From contig DCRZ01000008.1 in the NCBI GenBank assembly GCA_002325375.1, positions 249,438 to 313,437 on the forward strand: a DNA stretch of 64,000 nucleotides, read 5' to 3'. The notes below the pieces were generated by a model. It had not been told where the DNA came from and ran no database searches. It worked only from the letters and a program-made list of their open reading frames with translations. Below are positions 1 to 8,992 of this stretch, in pieces; the stretch's first letter is position 1; every line of letters starts with the position of its first letter. The translations under genes were made by a program, and so were the position numbers. Source of the stretch: Rhodospirillaceae bacterium UBA1479. Lineage in GTDB: Bacteria; Pseudomonadota; Alphaproteobacteria; Rhodospirillales; Casp-alpha2.

Positions 1-167
1 GTGGATACGCGGACCGCGTCGGCATCAGGCAGGCCGGCGTCGGCAGGCGCGCCGGCAACACCGCCCGGGTGATACATCAGTCGCCGCTGCCCAAGGAACA
101 CCAGCCCGACGACAAGAAGGTAAATGCCGGCGGCGAGGATCAAAATTTGTAAAGCGGCCAGCATCAT
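1..167 (-). CDS. Alpha/beta hydrolase, N-terminal fragment (cut by window edge)
   Basis: This is the first 55 codons of a protein reading leftward off the window. It opens with two adjacent ATGs (167 and 164), an apolar membrane-anchor or signal segment of about 20 residues, and then FLGQRRLMYHPG. The pattern of an N-terminal anchor followed by a Q/R-rich LMYHPG stretch is what I know from ABHD13/BEM46-type serine hydrolases. The catalytic Ser, Asp and His would lie outside the window, so the assignment rests on the N-terminus only. It begins 46 bases after the stop of the lipoprotein gene on the same strand, so the two may be cotranscribed. Confidence 0.5.
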   Translation of the reverse strand, partial: MMLAALQILILAAGIYLLVVGLVFLGQRRLMYHPGGVAGAPADAGLPDADAVRVS

Positions 168-213
168 CCGACCGTATGGCCGTTGGCTCGGCCCAAGGGC
201 CCGCATCCTGGGA

Positions 214-789
214 TCACGGCTTCGTTTCTGGCTGACCGGGAACAGCCGGCGGCAAGGCGGGAAGCGGCACCGCCGCCGGGGAGGCCGTCGAGCCTTGCCG
301 ACCGAACAGCACGCCCATGGGACGAGCGCCTTCCGCGAACCCGGTCAGGGGCGTGCCCGGCTGCCCGGGCGTTCCGCCTGCGGTGGCGGACCGCAGGCCA
401 GCGCCCTGCCCCGCCACGGTCCGCGTTCCCACCGCCCCGGTACAGGCAAATACGGCGCCGACCGGAGTCAGCATGGGGCATTCGGCGTAACCATTGCCGA
501 CAAAAGCGATACCGGTCCCGTAAGGAGCGCAGGTTTCAGCCGCAAGCCGCGCGACCTCTGCCGGCGTGGTCGACCGCTTGGAATAGCAGATGGTAACCGA
601 ATCCCGTGTTTTGGGGACTTTGGCAAAATCCGGATCATCGCGGTTGTAGGCGACGGGATCGTAAACATAGGGCTTGGCCATTCCGCAACCGCTGAGCAGC
701 ACCCCGGCCGTAACGACCAAGATTGCAGCACGGACGGCCTTGAAACGGGCTCCCCTTGTTCGATCGACGGGTTGGTGCGGCCTGATCAT
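214..789 (-). CDS. Small putative lipoprotein of unknown function
   Basis: A 191-residue protein when started at the ATG at 789; an in-frame start at 831 would add 14 residues of poor composition. Residues 18-34 form an apolar signal ending in LLSGC, a typical lipobox with Cys35 as the lipidated residue. The mature part holds four further cysteines (in ICYS, ETCAPYG, AECPML and FACTG), which may form disulfides in the periplasm, followed by a Pro/Gly/Ala-rich tail of low complexity. I do not recognise a family. It sits just upstream of the alpha/beta hydrolase fragment on the same strand. Confidence 0.6.
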   Translation of the reverse strand: MIRPHQPVDRTRGARFKAVRAAILVVTAGVLLSGCGMAKPYVYDPVAYNRDDPDFAKVPKTRDSVTICYSKRSTTPAEVARLAAETCAPYGTGIAFVGNGYAECPMLTPVGAVFACTGAVGTRTVAGQGAGLRSATAGGTPGQPGTPLTGFAEGARPMGVLFGRQGSTASPAAVPLPALPPAVPGQPETKP

Positions 790-993
790 GGTCCCGCTAT
801 AGCCTCTTTTTCGCGCTCCGGCAAACCTCATGCCGGTTGGGAATTGCCGACAATTTTATCTAAAAGTACCGACAAATAATTCATTCGGGCGCGGTTTTTG
901 CATCCTTTAGACTATATCGAAAGTCATAGACCCGGCCATAGACGAACCAGCATGCCGGGACAGGACATGCAATCAAACGCAGGAGAACACAAA

Positions 994-1731
994 ATGACAC
1001 GCGCGACACAGGCGATGACGACACCGAAACGAGGCAGGTTCCGCCCGTTCCGGGCGCTTGCCCTGGTCTTCGGCGTGTTGGGGGTGGCCTTCGGCCTGCT
1101 CGCGCATTTCGCCTCCCCCGCCCCCCAAGAAACCGACACGGCGGATGTCTCCGGCTATCTGCCCGACATGGAAATCAAAAAGCGGGAAGCCCAGCACATC
1201 GGCGCAGCGGCCCTGCAGCTTTACGTGGCCCGCGTGCGGGCACCCTTGGCCGACCCGAATTTCTTCATCGGCCCCATCGAAATCGGCATGACCTATGAGA
1301 ATTTCCTCAAGATCATCCCCACGCCGGAATCCCTGAAGGCAGCCCAGGCCGGTGTGATCGGCGTCCTGCGTACGGACAAGGGGGTATTCACGGCTCATTT
1401 CCCGACGGCTGAAAAGGACGCAACCGCCTTTCGCCTGAGCTATACGCAGACGTTCCGATTTCATACCGAACGCGAAATCACCGAGCATCTGGGCAACTTG
1501 TGGGGCAAGCCTTCAACCTCTGAATGCACTCGTCTGTCCTACGGCAACGGCCAGGATTGCCGCTATCAGTGGTGGCCCGTGAACGGCGTGCGCGTCGATG
1601 CCCAACTGCGCGTGACCAACGATCGCCTGCACGGGCGACCGGAAATCACGTTGCGGGTCGATGCCGCCGACGAACGCACGGAAGGCCGCCGCTGGTCGGT
1701 CGGCAAAGTCGCCTCCGCCGCCGGCGGCTGA
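994..1731 (+). CDS. Membrane-anchored protein of unknown function
   Basis: A 245-residue protein started at the ATG at 994 because AGGAG lies 8 bases upstream (981-985); upstream in-frame starts lack such a site. A basic N-terminus is followed by one membrane segment (about residues 20-38) and then a soluble, probably periplasmic, domain. Two cysteines flank the segment SECTRLSYGNGQDC and could form a disulfide. The middle part (IGMTYENFLKIIP) resembles the short helical repeat seen in small periplasmic proteins, but no family is recognised. It stands alone between divergent and downstream genes, with an AT-rich upstream region (about 840-900). Confidence 0.6.
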   Translation: MTRATQAMTTPKRGRFRPFRALALVFGVLGVAFGLLAHFASPAPQETDTADVSGYLPDMEIKKREAQHIGAAALQLYVARVRAPLADPNFFIGPIEIGMTYENFLKIIPTPESLKAAQAGVIGVLRTDKGVFTAHFPTAEKDATAFRLSYTQTFRFHTEREITEHLGNLWGKPSTSECTRLSYGNGQDCRYQWWPVNGVRVDAQLRVTNDRLHGRPEITLRVDAADERTEGRRWSVGKVASAAGG

Positions 1732-1844
1732 CGCTCACCCCATTTCAACCTGCGAAATGCTCTGAATCTTGCCCGCACCTCTGAACCGTGCGAGTTTGAC
1801 GCCCCATTTGGCGCCAACGATAAGCAAACAGGAAGGAGCACCCG

Positions 1845-3068
1845 ATGCCGGATGCAGCCGACGCCCCCCAAGTTGCCCCGAAGTCCCCGCAGGCCAAGCC
1901 TGAATTCAACTGGGAAGACCCCTTCGGGCTGGTCGATCAGCTGACCGAGGACGAGCGCATGGTCGCCGAAACGGCCCGCGCCTACTCCCAGGACAAGTTG
2001 ATGCCGCGGGTCCTCGAATCCTTCCGAAACGAAACCTTCGACCGCGAAATCTTCAACGAAATGGGCGAACTGGGCTTTCTCGGCCCGACCATTCCCGAAC
2101 AGTACGGCGGCGCCGGCGTCGGCCATGTGTGCTACGGCCTGATCGCGCGTGAGGTGGAACGGGTGGATTCCGGCTACCGCTCAAGCTTAAGCGTGCAGTC
2201 GTCCCTGGTGATGTATCCGATCTATGCCTACGGCACCGAGGAACAGCGCATGAAGTACCTGCCGCGCCTCGCCAAAGGCGAGATCGTCGGCGCCTTCGGC
2301 CTGACCGAACCGGATCACGGCTCCGACCCCGGCGGCATGACGACCCGCGCGGTCAAGGCCGACGGCGGCTATGTGCTGACCGGCAACAAGATGTGGATTT
2401 CCAACAGCCCGATCGCCGACGTGTTCGTGATTTGGGGCAAGCTCGACGGCAAGATCCGCGGCTTCATCCTGGAGAAAGGCATGAAGGGCCTGTCGGCGCC
2501 GAAGATCGAGGGCAAATTCTCCCTGCGCACGTCGCTGACCGGCGAAGTCGTCATGGACAACGTGTTCGTGCCCGAGGAAAACCTGCTGCCCAACGTGTCC
2601 GGCCTGGCCGGCCCCTTCGGCTGCCTCAACAAGGCGCGGTTCGGGATTTCCTGGGGGGCGCTGGGTGCCGCCGAGTACTGCTGGCACGCCGCCCGCCAGT
2701 ACACCCTCGACCGCAAGCAGTTCGGCCGCCCGCTGGCCGCCAACCAGCTGATCCAAAAGAAATTGGCCGACATGCTGACCGAGATCACCCTCGGCCTGCA
2801 AGCCTGCCTGCGGGTCGGCCGCATGCTCGACGAAGGCACCTGCCCGCCGGAAAACATCTCGTTGGTCAAACGCAACTCGACGGGCAAGGCGCTCGACGTG
2901 GCGCGCATGGCGCGCGACATGCACGGCGGCAACGGTATCGCCGACGAATTTCATATCATCCGGCACCTTCTTAACCTTGAGACGGTTAATACATACGAAG
3001 GTACCCATGACATCCACGCCCTGATCCTGGGCCGGGCGCAGACGGGCATTCAGGCCTTCACCGCGTAA
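1845..3068 (+). CDS. gcdH: Glutaryl-CoA dehydrogenase
   Basis: A 407-residue flavoprotein of the acyl-CoA dehydrogenase fold. In lysine and tryptophan breakdown the family oxidises and decarboxylates glutaryl-CoA to crotonyl-CoA. FAD-binding sequence FGLTEPDHGSDPGG lies near residue 155, KMWISN near 185, and the C-terminal NTYEGTHDIHALILGRA carries the catalytic base (Glu385), placed as in glutaryl-CoA dehydrogenases rather than in medium-chain enzymes. The N-terminal FNWEDPF is also typical of this subgroup. A strong ribosome site (AGGAAGGAG) precedes the ATG. The HAD phosphatase starts 21 bases after the stop, so they may be cotranscribed, although no functional link is obvious. Confidence 0.92.
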   Translation: MPDAADAPQVAPKSPQAKPEFNWEDPFGLVDQLTEDERMVAETARAYSQDKLMPRVLESFRNETFDREIFNEMGELGFLGPTIPEQYGGAGVGHVCYGLIAREVERVDSGYRSSLSVQSSLVMYPIYAYGTEEQRMKYLPRLAKGEIVGAFGLTEPDHGSDPGGMTTRAVKADGGYVLTGNKMWISNSPIADVFVIWGKLDGKIRGFILEKGMKGLSAPKIEGKFSLRTSLTGEVVMDNVFVPEENLLPNVSGLAGPFGCLNKARFGISWGALGAAEYCWHAARQYTLDRKQFGRPLAANQLIQKKLADMLTEITLGLQACLRVGRMLDEGTCPPENISLVKRNSTGKALDVARMARDMHGGNGIADEFHIIRHLLNLETVNTYEGTHDIHALILGRAQTGIQAFTA

Positions 3069-3089
3069 TCCCGGACGAAAGGCGACCCC

Positions 3090-3767
3090 ATGGCACCATC
3101 CGCCGACGTCCCGGACCTGTTCGCCGGCGACGACGACGTCTGGTGCCAGATCGTCAACCGCACACCGGGTCCGGTCCGCCGGGGGGCGTTGTTCCTCGAC
3201 CGTGACGGGGTCATGGTCGAGGAGGTTCCCTATCTCCACCGTATCGAAGACGCCCGCCTCGTTCCCGGCACCCTGGCCGCCATCCGTGCCGCCAATGCGC
3301 GAGCCATGCCGGTCGTCGTGGTGACCAACCAGGGCGGCATCGGGCTCGGAAAGTATGACTGGGCGGATTTCGCCCGCCTGCAGGACTGGATGTGGGCGCA
3401 ACTGGCCCAGGCTGATGCCTTCGTCAACGCGATCCTCGCCTGCCCACACCATCCCGAGGGCCGCGGCCTGCTGCGGGTGTCCAGCCATCCGGACCGCAAA
3501 CCCAATCCCGGCATGCTGTTGCGGGCGCTGGACATCCTGCCCATCGACGCGGCCGCGTCCTGGATGGTCGGCGACCGCGTGATCGACGTTCAGGCCGCCA
3601 AGGCCGCCGGCCTGGCCGGTGCGGTGCACATGCGCTCCGCCCATAAGGATTCCGAAACCGAACGCGGCAAGTCGGCGGCGCTGGCCGATGCCGGGTTCCG
3701 GGTCCGCGCCTGTGACGACGCGGACAAATTGACGGAAGTCCTGAACCCACTATGGGCACGGGACTGA
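3090..3767 (+). CDS. HAD-IIIA phosphatase, GmhB-like
   Basis: A 225-residue HAD hydrolase related to D-glycero-D-manno-heptose-1,7-bisphosphate 7-phosphatase and histidinol-phosphatase. Motif I is FLDRDGV (Asp37 nucleophile, Asp39 acid/base), motif II VVTNQGG near residue 80, motif III RKPNPGM and motif IV MVGDRVIDVQAAKAAG. GmhB proper has a zinc loop with CPHHPEG and a later CxC pair. Here CPHHPEG is present but the CxC is replaced by SSHPD, so the zinc site is incomplete. There is also an extra N-terminal stretch of about 30 residues. The substrate is therefore uncertain. It follows gcdH by 21 bases. Confidence 0.75.
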   Translation: MAPSADVPDLFAGDDDVWCQIVNRTPGPVRRGALFLDRDGVMVEEVPYLHRIEDARLVPGTLAAIRAANARAMPVVVVTNQGGIGLGKYDWADFARLQDWMWAQLAQADAFVNAILACPHHPEGRGLLRVSSHPDRKPNPGMLLRALDILPIDAAASWMVGDRVIDVQAAKAAGLAGAVHMRSAHKDSETERGKSAALADAGFRVRACDDADKLTEVLNPLWARD

Positions 3768-3785
3768 ACGGCCGGGCGGAAAGCG

Positions 3786-4238
3786 CTATTCGCCGCCGTA
3801 ATGGATGTAGTCGGCCCAGGTCCGCTCAAGCCGCTGCAAGGCCTGACAGACCTCCTCCACCTTCGGTTCGTCGATATATTCGCTGAACGCGGTGGCGTTG
3901 TGATCCTCAAGCGCCTTGACCTGCTTGACCACGGCCCGCGCCTTGTCGGTCAGTTGCACCGTGATGGACCGCTTGTCGTGCAGGGAGCGCTCCTGGGTCA
4001 GATAGCCCATGTCCGTCAGCTTCTTGATGTTGTAGGACACGTTGGAGCCCTGATAGTAGCCGCGCTCGACCAGATCGCGGATGGCCATGGCCTCGTCCCC
4101 GATATTGGCCAGCAGCAGGGCCTGCACACCGTTCAGGTCACGCACCCCCAGGCGGTTCAGTTCCGCACGGATGACGTCGAGAAAGCGCCGATGCAGGCGC
4201 TCGATCAGGCGCGTCAATTCGGAATAAGTTCGGCTCAC
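3786..4238 (-). CDS. MarR-family transcriptional regulator
   Basis: A 150-residue winged-helix protein: an N-terminal dimerisation helix, a recognition segment near residues 65-75 (YYQGSNVSYNIKKLTDMGYL), the wing (RSLHDKRSITVQLT), and a C-terminal helix. The SNVSYNIKKL helix and the overall layout resemble the LdtR-like MarR subgroup of alphaproteobacteria, which regulates cell-wall and stress genes, but that is recollection, not proof. The gene has a good sigma-70 type promoter upstream on its strand and is convergent with the HAD phosphatase, ending 18 bases from it. It is divergent from the TadD-like gene. Confidence 0.85.
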   Translation of the reverse strand: MSRTYSELTRLIERLHRRFLDVIRAELNRLGVRDLNGVQALLLANIGDEAMAIRDLVERGYYQGSNVSYNIKKLTDMGYLTQERSLHDKRSITVQLTDKARAVVKQVKALEDHNATAFSEYIDEPKVEEVCQALQRLERTWADYIHYGGE

Positions 4239-4263
4239 GTGACGTCTCCTCTATCCCAAGACT

Positions 4264-4292
4264 GTTATATTTTCTGTCCCATTTCGCAACAA
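4264..4292 (-). promoter_or_regulatory. Sigma-70-like promoter of the marR gene
   Basis: Read on the minus strand there is TTGTTG (4292-4287), a 17-base spacer, and TATAAC (4269-4264). The predicted start of transcription lies near 4257, giving a short leader of about 20 bases before the marR ATG at 4238. Spacing and hexamers are close to consensus. Confidence 0.6.
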
Positions 4293-4378
4293 CCAAGTCG
4301 GCGGCCTGTTTCAGCCCCACCGCAGGCTGCGGTGACGGCCCTATGGCCCGCTGCGCCGCCGCGTTGTAGGCTCGGGCC

Positions 4379-5206
4379 ATGACCATGCCGTTCCGCATAT
4401 TCCGGCGAATCTTCCTCACCGCCGCCCTGCTGTCCGTCGCCGCCTGCGCCACGGACAAGGTGCCGACGCCGGACGAGATCAAGCAGGACAACGCGGACAG
4501 CCGCGCCCGGCAACTCGTGCGGGTCGGTGACGCATCCCGCGCCGGCGGCGACAGCGCCTCCGCCCTCGCCTTCTACCAACGCGCCCAGGCCATGCGCCCC
4601 GACTGGGACGAACCCTACCGGCGCAGTGGCGAGACAGCCCTGGCCCTCGGCATGGCGGAAGAAGCCGCCGCGGCCTATACCCGCCTGACTGCCCTGGCGC
4701 CCGGCGACGCGGCCGCCCATTTAGGCCTGGGCCGGGCGCTCGTCGCCCTCGACCGGCCGGCGGAGGCCGAAGACGCCTTCACCCGCGCCCAGGCGGCGGC
4801 GCCCCGGGACCACCGGCCCCTCAACGGCCTCGGCATCGCGCGCGACCTTGCGGGCGACCATGCCGCGGCGCAGGCACTCTACCGCCGGGGTCTCGCCCTG
4901 GCCCCGGACAGCCCGTCCCTGAACAACAACCTGGGCCTGTCCCTGGCCCTGTCCGGCGCCTACGCGGAAGCGATCCAGGTGCTGGGCGATGCCGCCAAGT
5001 CGCCCGGTGCCGGGCCCCGCGCCCGGCAAAACCTGGCCCTGGTCTACGGCCTGTCCGGCGACATGGACCGCGCCGCCAAGATCGGCCGTCTGGATCTCAC
5101 CGAAGCCCAGGTGCGAAGCAACCTCAAACGCTACGAGGCGCTGCGCAAGCTGTCGGACAAGGCCCGCGCGCGGGCCGTCCATACGGGCCAGGGCCCCGAC
5201 GGCTAA
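4379..5206 (+). CDS. tadD: TadD-like TPR lipoprotein of the Flp pilus system
   Basis: A 275-residue protein with a lipoprotein signal (SVAAC, lipidated Cys near residue 23) and then about five tetratricopeptide repeats (for example ALAFYQRAQAMRPDWDEPYRRSGE and LGLGRALVALDRPAEAEDAFTRAQAAAP). TadD proteins are periplasmic lipoproteins that help assemble the Tad secretion apparatus. The assignment follows from the lipobox plus TPR architecture and its position tail-to-tail with tadC. It is the only component here on the plus strand at the tadC end, so it is transcribed separately from the main run. Confidence 0.75.
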   Translation: MTMPFRIFRRIFLTAALLSVAACATDKVPTPDEIKQDNADSRARQLVRVGDASRAGGDSASALAFYQRAQAMRPDWDEPYRRSGETALALGMAEEAAAAYTRLTALAPGDAAAHLGLGRALVALDRPAEAEDAFTRAQAAAPRDHRPLNGLGIARDLAGDHAAAQALYRRGLALAPDSPSLNNNLGLSLALSGAYAEAIQVLGDAAKSPGAGPRARQNLALVYGLSGDMDRAAKIGRLDLTEAQVRSNLKRYEALRKLSDKARARAVHTGQGPDG

Positions 5207-5238
5207 ACAGCCACCGCCGTCCCGGCCGCGGGTAAAGC

Positions 5239-5271
5239 GGCCGGAGGACGGCACCCCTCCGTCCTCCGGCC
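5239..5271. terminator. Strong hairpin between convergent tadD and tadC
   Basis: A 13-base perfect stem (GGCCGGAGGACGG pairing with its complement at 5259-5271) with a 7-base loop lies between the two converging stops. No T-run follows on either strand, so it is not a canonical intrinsic terminator, but its position suggests it blocks or punctuates transcription from both sides. Confidence 0.5.
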
Positions 5272-5327
5272 AGGTGGTCCGCCTGACCCCTAAAGTGAAG
5301 GCGGCTCACCCAACTTGTTTCCAACAT

Positions 5328-6308
5328 TCATTTCAGACCGCCCAGGCCGTCGATGGCGCTGATCACCGCCGGCCCCAGCAGCACCACGAACAACGCCGGC
5401 AGGATGAACAGGATCAGCGGCACGGTCAGCGTCGCCGGCAGGCGCGCGGCCTTTTCCTCGGCCCGCATCATGCGGTCGTTGCGGAATTCCGTGGACAGCA
5501 CGCGCAGCGACAGCGACAGCGGCGTGCCGTATTTCTCGGTCTGCTGCAGGGAATTGACGACGCCCCGGATCGACGCCAAGGCCGTGCGCGCGGACAGATT
5601 GTCCAGGGCCTGGCGGCGGTCTGGCAGAAAGCCCAGTTCGACCGCGCAGATGCTCAGCTCCTCCGCCAGTTCCGGACAGGCCGGGCCGGTTTCCCGCGCC
5701 ACCCGCGTCAGGGCGGCATCGAGGGCAAGGCCCGCCTCGGTACAGATAACCAAAAGGTCGAGAGCATCGGGCAGGCCTTTCTGCATGGCCTGCTGGCGCT
5801 TCTGCCGGATGTTGGCGACGAAGACTTCGGGCGCGTAGGCGCCGGCGATCACGGCGGCGATGGCGACGAACAGCTTCATCATCCCGGACATCGCCCACAG
5901 GTCAGAGACATAGACCAGGACCACGGCGACGGCCCCCAGCACGAAGGGCAACGCCAGCTTGGCGAACAGATAGATGACCAGCGCGTCCTTGGACCTGAAC
6001 CCGGCCTGGGCCAGCCGCAGGGTGATGGCGTCGGCCTGCTGGGTCTTCAGAAGCTTCAGGTGCTGCGCCACCCGGCGCATGAAATCGACGGTGGTCTCAC
6101 GCCGCCTGGCACGGTTGCCCTGGGCCGCCAGCATGGCCTGGCGCAATTCGTCCCGGTGCAGGCCGACGCTCTTGATACGCCCGGCCATGGGGTCGCGAAC
6201 CAGCAGCGCCGTCCATACCGCATAGACGGAAAAACCCGCCGCCAGGGCCGCCATGGCGGTGATCAGGTCGGCTGCGTCCAGGCCGGGGATCAGGTCGAGG
6301 ACGCTCAT
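5328..6308 (-). CDS. tadC: TadC, inner-membrane platform protein of the Tad pilus
   Basis: A 326-residue type II secretion F (GspF) family protein. It has apolar segments near the N-terminus, two around residues 105-160, and one at the C-terminus (PLILFILPALFVVLLGPAV). The cytoplasmic F domain contains GLPDALDLLVICTEAGLALDAAL, the classical T2SF signature. With TadB it forms the inner-membrane base on which the TadA motor works. Its ATG overlaps the tadB stop by 4 bases, which indicates translational coupling. It is the last gene of the minus-strand operon. Confidence 0.92.
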   Translation of the reverse strand: MSVLDLIPGLDAADLITAMAALAAGFSVYAVWTALLVRDPMAGRIKSVGLHRDELRQAMLAAQGNRARRRETTVDFMRRVAQHLKLLKTQQADAITLRLAQAGFRSKDALVIYLFAKLALPFVLGAVAVVLVYVSDLWAMSGMMKLFVAIAAVIAGAYAPEVFVANIRQKRQQAMQKGLPDALDLLVICTEAGLALDAALTRVARETGPACPELAEELSICAVELGFLPDRRQALDNLSARTALASIRGVVNSLQQTEKYGTPLSLSLRVLSTEFRNDRMMRAEEKAARLPATLTVPLILFILPALFVVLLGPAVISAIDGLGGLK

Positions 6309-7273
6309 ATCTCGAACCTCACCATGCGGCTCATGACGAACACGCCCATCGCCATGGCGACCAGCCCGCCGCCGAGAATGAGCCGCCCGCGCGGGTCCGT
6401 GAACAGCAGAGATTCATAATCCGGGTTCATCATGTAGATGATGCAGAACATGATGAACGGCAGGGAGCCCAGGATCATGGCGCTGGCCTTGGCCTCCGAC
6501 GACATGGCCTTGATCTTCAGCTTCATCTGCCGGCGGCGGCGCAGGATGTCCGACAAATTGGCCAGGGTCTCGGCCAGGTTGCCGCCGGTTTCCTGCTGCA
6601 CGGACAGGCTGACCACGAAGAACTTGAACTCGGGAATGTCCAGGCGATGGGCCGCCGCCCACAGGGCGTCGTTCATCTTGGCCCCGAACTTGACCTCGTC
6701 GGTGATGCGGCGGAACTCGGCGCCGACCGGCGCCGCCAGTTCGCGGCCCACGGCCTTGATGCATTCGGTGACCGGCAGGCCGGACCTGAGCCCCCGGACC
6801 ATCAGATCGATGGCGTCGGGGAACAGACTGTTGAACCGGTTCTGCCGCCGCGTCGCCATCATCGAAACGGCAAGATGCGGCAGCAGCAACCCGGCGGCCA
6901 GCGCCGACAGCGCCGACAGCACGGGATGCAGATTGAGAACCAGGAACAGGACCGCGAACACGGTCGCCGCCAATCCGGCCGACACGCACAGATAACCCGT
7001 GACCGACATCCGTTTGCCGGTCCGCGCCAGCCGCTTGCGCAGGCTGGCGATGCGCGGCAGGAGGCGGCCCAGGGATTTCTCCAGCCCCTTGCCCGCCCCG
7101 TCGTCGCGGCGCAGGGTCACGGCACCTCCGCCGCCCGGTATCACCTTGGCCGGCCCAACGGCGGCCAGGCGGCGGGCCAGGATGCGGGCCCGCTTGGAGC
7201 GTTCCGCCCCCAGCCCGTACCAACCGGTCAGTAAGGTGATGAACACGCCCAGCGATATCAGCAGGATTTCCAT
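6305..7273 (-). CDS. tadB: TadB, inner-membrane platform protein of the Tad pilus
   Basis: A 322-residue T2SF family protein paralogous to TadC. The N-terminal membrane helix (about residues 3-20) is followed by a basic linker, a membrane pair near residues 95-135, the F domain (LFPDAIDLMVRGLRSGLPVTECI and the QQETGGNLAETLANLSDILRRR segment), and a C-terminal membrane pair. It lies 9 bases after tadA and overlaps tadC by 4 bases, in the conserved order tadA-tadB-tadC. Confidence 0.93.
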   Translation of the reverse strand: MEILLISLGVFITLLTGWYGLGAERSKRARILARRLAAVGPAKVIPGGGGAVTLRRDDGAGKGLEKSLGRLLPRIASLRKRLARTGKRMSVTGYLCVSAGLAATVFAVLFLVLNLHPVLSALSALAAGLLLPHLAVSMMATRRQNRFNSLFPDAIDLMVRGLRSGLPVTECIKAVGRELAAPVGAEFRRITDEVKFGAKMNDALWAAAHRLDIPEFKFFVVSLSVQQETGGNLAETLANLSDILRRRRQMKLKIKAMSSEAKASAMILGSLPFIMFCIIYMMNPDYESLLFTDPRGRLILGGGLVAMAMGVFVMSRMVRFEI

Positions 7274-7282
7274 GGCCGCCCG

Positions 7283-8992
7283 CTACCCTGCCCGCTGCGT
7301 CACGTGATCGGGCTGGGACATGGCCTCCAGCAATGCCTTTTCCAGACCGAAGTATTTGGCATTGGCGGCGAAGGCCGGGCGCAGGCCCGACGACTTGAAG
7401 GCGCCGTACAGCTTGCCGTCGGCGGCCTCGCCTTCGAACTCGAAGGTGAACAGGTCCTGGGTGGTGACGACCTCGCCCTCCATGCCCACGACCTCGGTGA
7501 TATGGGTGATGCGGCGCACGCCGTCGCGCATGCGGGCGATCTGCACGATCATGTTGACGGCCCCGGCGATCTGCGCGCGCACGGCTTCATTGGGCAGCTT
7601 GACCCCGGCCATGGCGACCATGTTCTCCAGCCGGGTCAGGGCTTCGCGCGGGCGGTTGGCGTGAATGGTACAAAGCGATCCGTCATGGCCCGTGTTCATG
7701 GCCTGCAACATGTCCAAGGCCTCGCCGGCGCGGATTTCACCCAGGATGATGCGGTCGGGGCGCATGCGCAGGCAGTTCTTCACCAATTCGCGCTGGGTGA
7801 TCTCGCCCTCGCCCTCCAGATTGGCGGGCCGGGTTTCCAGACGCACAACATGGGGCTGTTGCAACTGCAGTTCGGCCGCGTCCTCGATGGTCACGATGCG
7901 CTCGCCGGGGTCGATCATGCGCGACAGGGCGTTCAGCAAGGTCGTCTTGCCCGACCCCGTGCCGCCGGAAATGATGATGTTCAGGCGCGAACGCCCGGCG
8001 ATGCGCAGCACCGTCGCCATGGCCGGCGACAGGTTGTCCTGCTGCTCCATCTTTTCCATGGTGATCTTCTGCTTGGCGAACTTGCGGATCGAGATCGAGG
8101 GCCCGTCGATGGCCAAGGGCGGGATGATGACGTTGACCCGCGAGCCGTCGGCCAGACGCGCGTCGCACAAGGGTGAGGTCTCGTCGACCCGCCGCCCGAT
8201 GGCGGACACGATGCGCTGCGCAACGTTCAGAATATGGGCGTTGTCGCGGAACCGGACCTCGGCCAGTTCCAGGCGCCCGCCGCGCTCCACGTAAACCTGG
8301 TCCGGCCCGTTGACCATGATGTCGGTGATCCGCTCATCGGCCAGCAGCGGCTCCAGCGGCCCCAGGCCCAGCATGTCGTTGAGCAGCATGGTCACCAGAT
8401 CGCGCTGCTCGATCAGGTTGAGGTGTAGTTTCTCCTCGGCCAGGATCTCGGCGACAAGGTCCGTGACCTGGCGGGCCATCTCGGCGCGCGGCAACTCGGC
8501 CGCCTTGGATACGTCCATGCGTTCCATCAACAGGGGCTGGACCCGTTCCTTGGCCATCCCCGTCGGGTCGGGCACCGTCGTGCGGCCGCCCACCCCGCCG
8601 GCGCCCGGCAGGTCCGTCAGACGGTTGAGCAATTCCGTGATGACGTCGCGGCGTTCGGCCTCGAACAGCGGGTCGCCGGACATCCTGCTTTCGGCATCGA
8701 GAATCACCCCGATGCAGGCGGCGCGGTCGCCCCGGCTGTAATCCGGGCTCAACAGATCCTTCGCGCCGATCCGGACGCTGGGCCAAATCTTGTCGACCGC
8801 GCGGGCAACGGTTTCGGGGCGGTACTCTTCAACGCCTTCGACATCGCGCATGGGCGGCTCGGGCGCCGGTTCCGCCGCTTCAGACATCTCGTCCTGGTCG
8901 ACGGCGGGGACCGGGTCGGCATCACCCGGCGCGGAAAGGCGGTGCGCCGCCAGCGCGACGACTTTCGAGGTATCTCTGCGCCCAAAGCTCAT
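7283..8992 (-). CDS. tadA: TadA/CpaF, ATPase of the Tad pilus
   Basis: A 569-residue secretion ATPase of the CpaF type, which powers assembly of the Flp pilin. Walker A is GGTGSGKTTLLNAL near residue 345, the Asp box follows (IVTIEDAAELQL), and Walker B with ILGEIRAGEALDML near residue 415. The His box is GHDGSLCTIHAN. The N-terminal 100 residues are acidic and Pro/Ala-rich and longer than in many CpaF proteins; they may bind other cytoplasmic components. The ATG overlaps the cpaE stop by 4 bases. Confidence 0.95.
   Translation of the reverse strand: MSFGRRDTSKVVALAAHRLSAPGDADPVPAVDQDEMSEAAEPAPEPPMRDVEGVEEYRPETVARAVDKIWPSVRIGAKDLLSPDYSRGDRAACIGVILDAESRMSGDPLFEAERRDVITELLNRLTDLPGAGGVGGRTTVPDPTGMAKERVQPLLMERMDVSKAAELPRAEMARQVTDLVAEILAEEKLHLNLIEQRDLVTMLLNDMLGLGPLEPLLADERITDIMVNGPDQVYVERGGRLELAEVRFRDNAHILNVAQRIVSAIGRRVDETSPLCDARLADGSRVNVIIPPLAIDGPSISIRKFAKQKITMEKMEQQDNLSPAMATVLRIAGRSRLNIIISGGTGSGKTTLLNALSRMIDPGERIVTIEDAAELQLQQPHVVRLETRPANLEGEGEITQRELVKNCLRMRPDRIILGEIRAGEALDMLQAMNTGHDGSLCTIHANRPREALTRLENMVAMAGVKLPNEAVRAQIAGAVNMIVQIARMRDGVRRITHITEVVGMEGEVVTTQDLFTFEFEGEAADGKLYGAFKSSGLRPAFAANAKYFGLEKALLEAMSQPDHVTQRAG

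Noticed and set aside
2187..3644. Antisense frame across gcdH and the HAD phosphatase
   Set aside because: His/Gly/Val/Gln-rich shadow with no recognisable domain.
4989..6419. Plus-strand frame running from tadD into tadC and tadB
   Set aside because: It overlaps two well supported genes in another frame and has shadow composition (Gln/Arg/Gly-rich).
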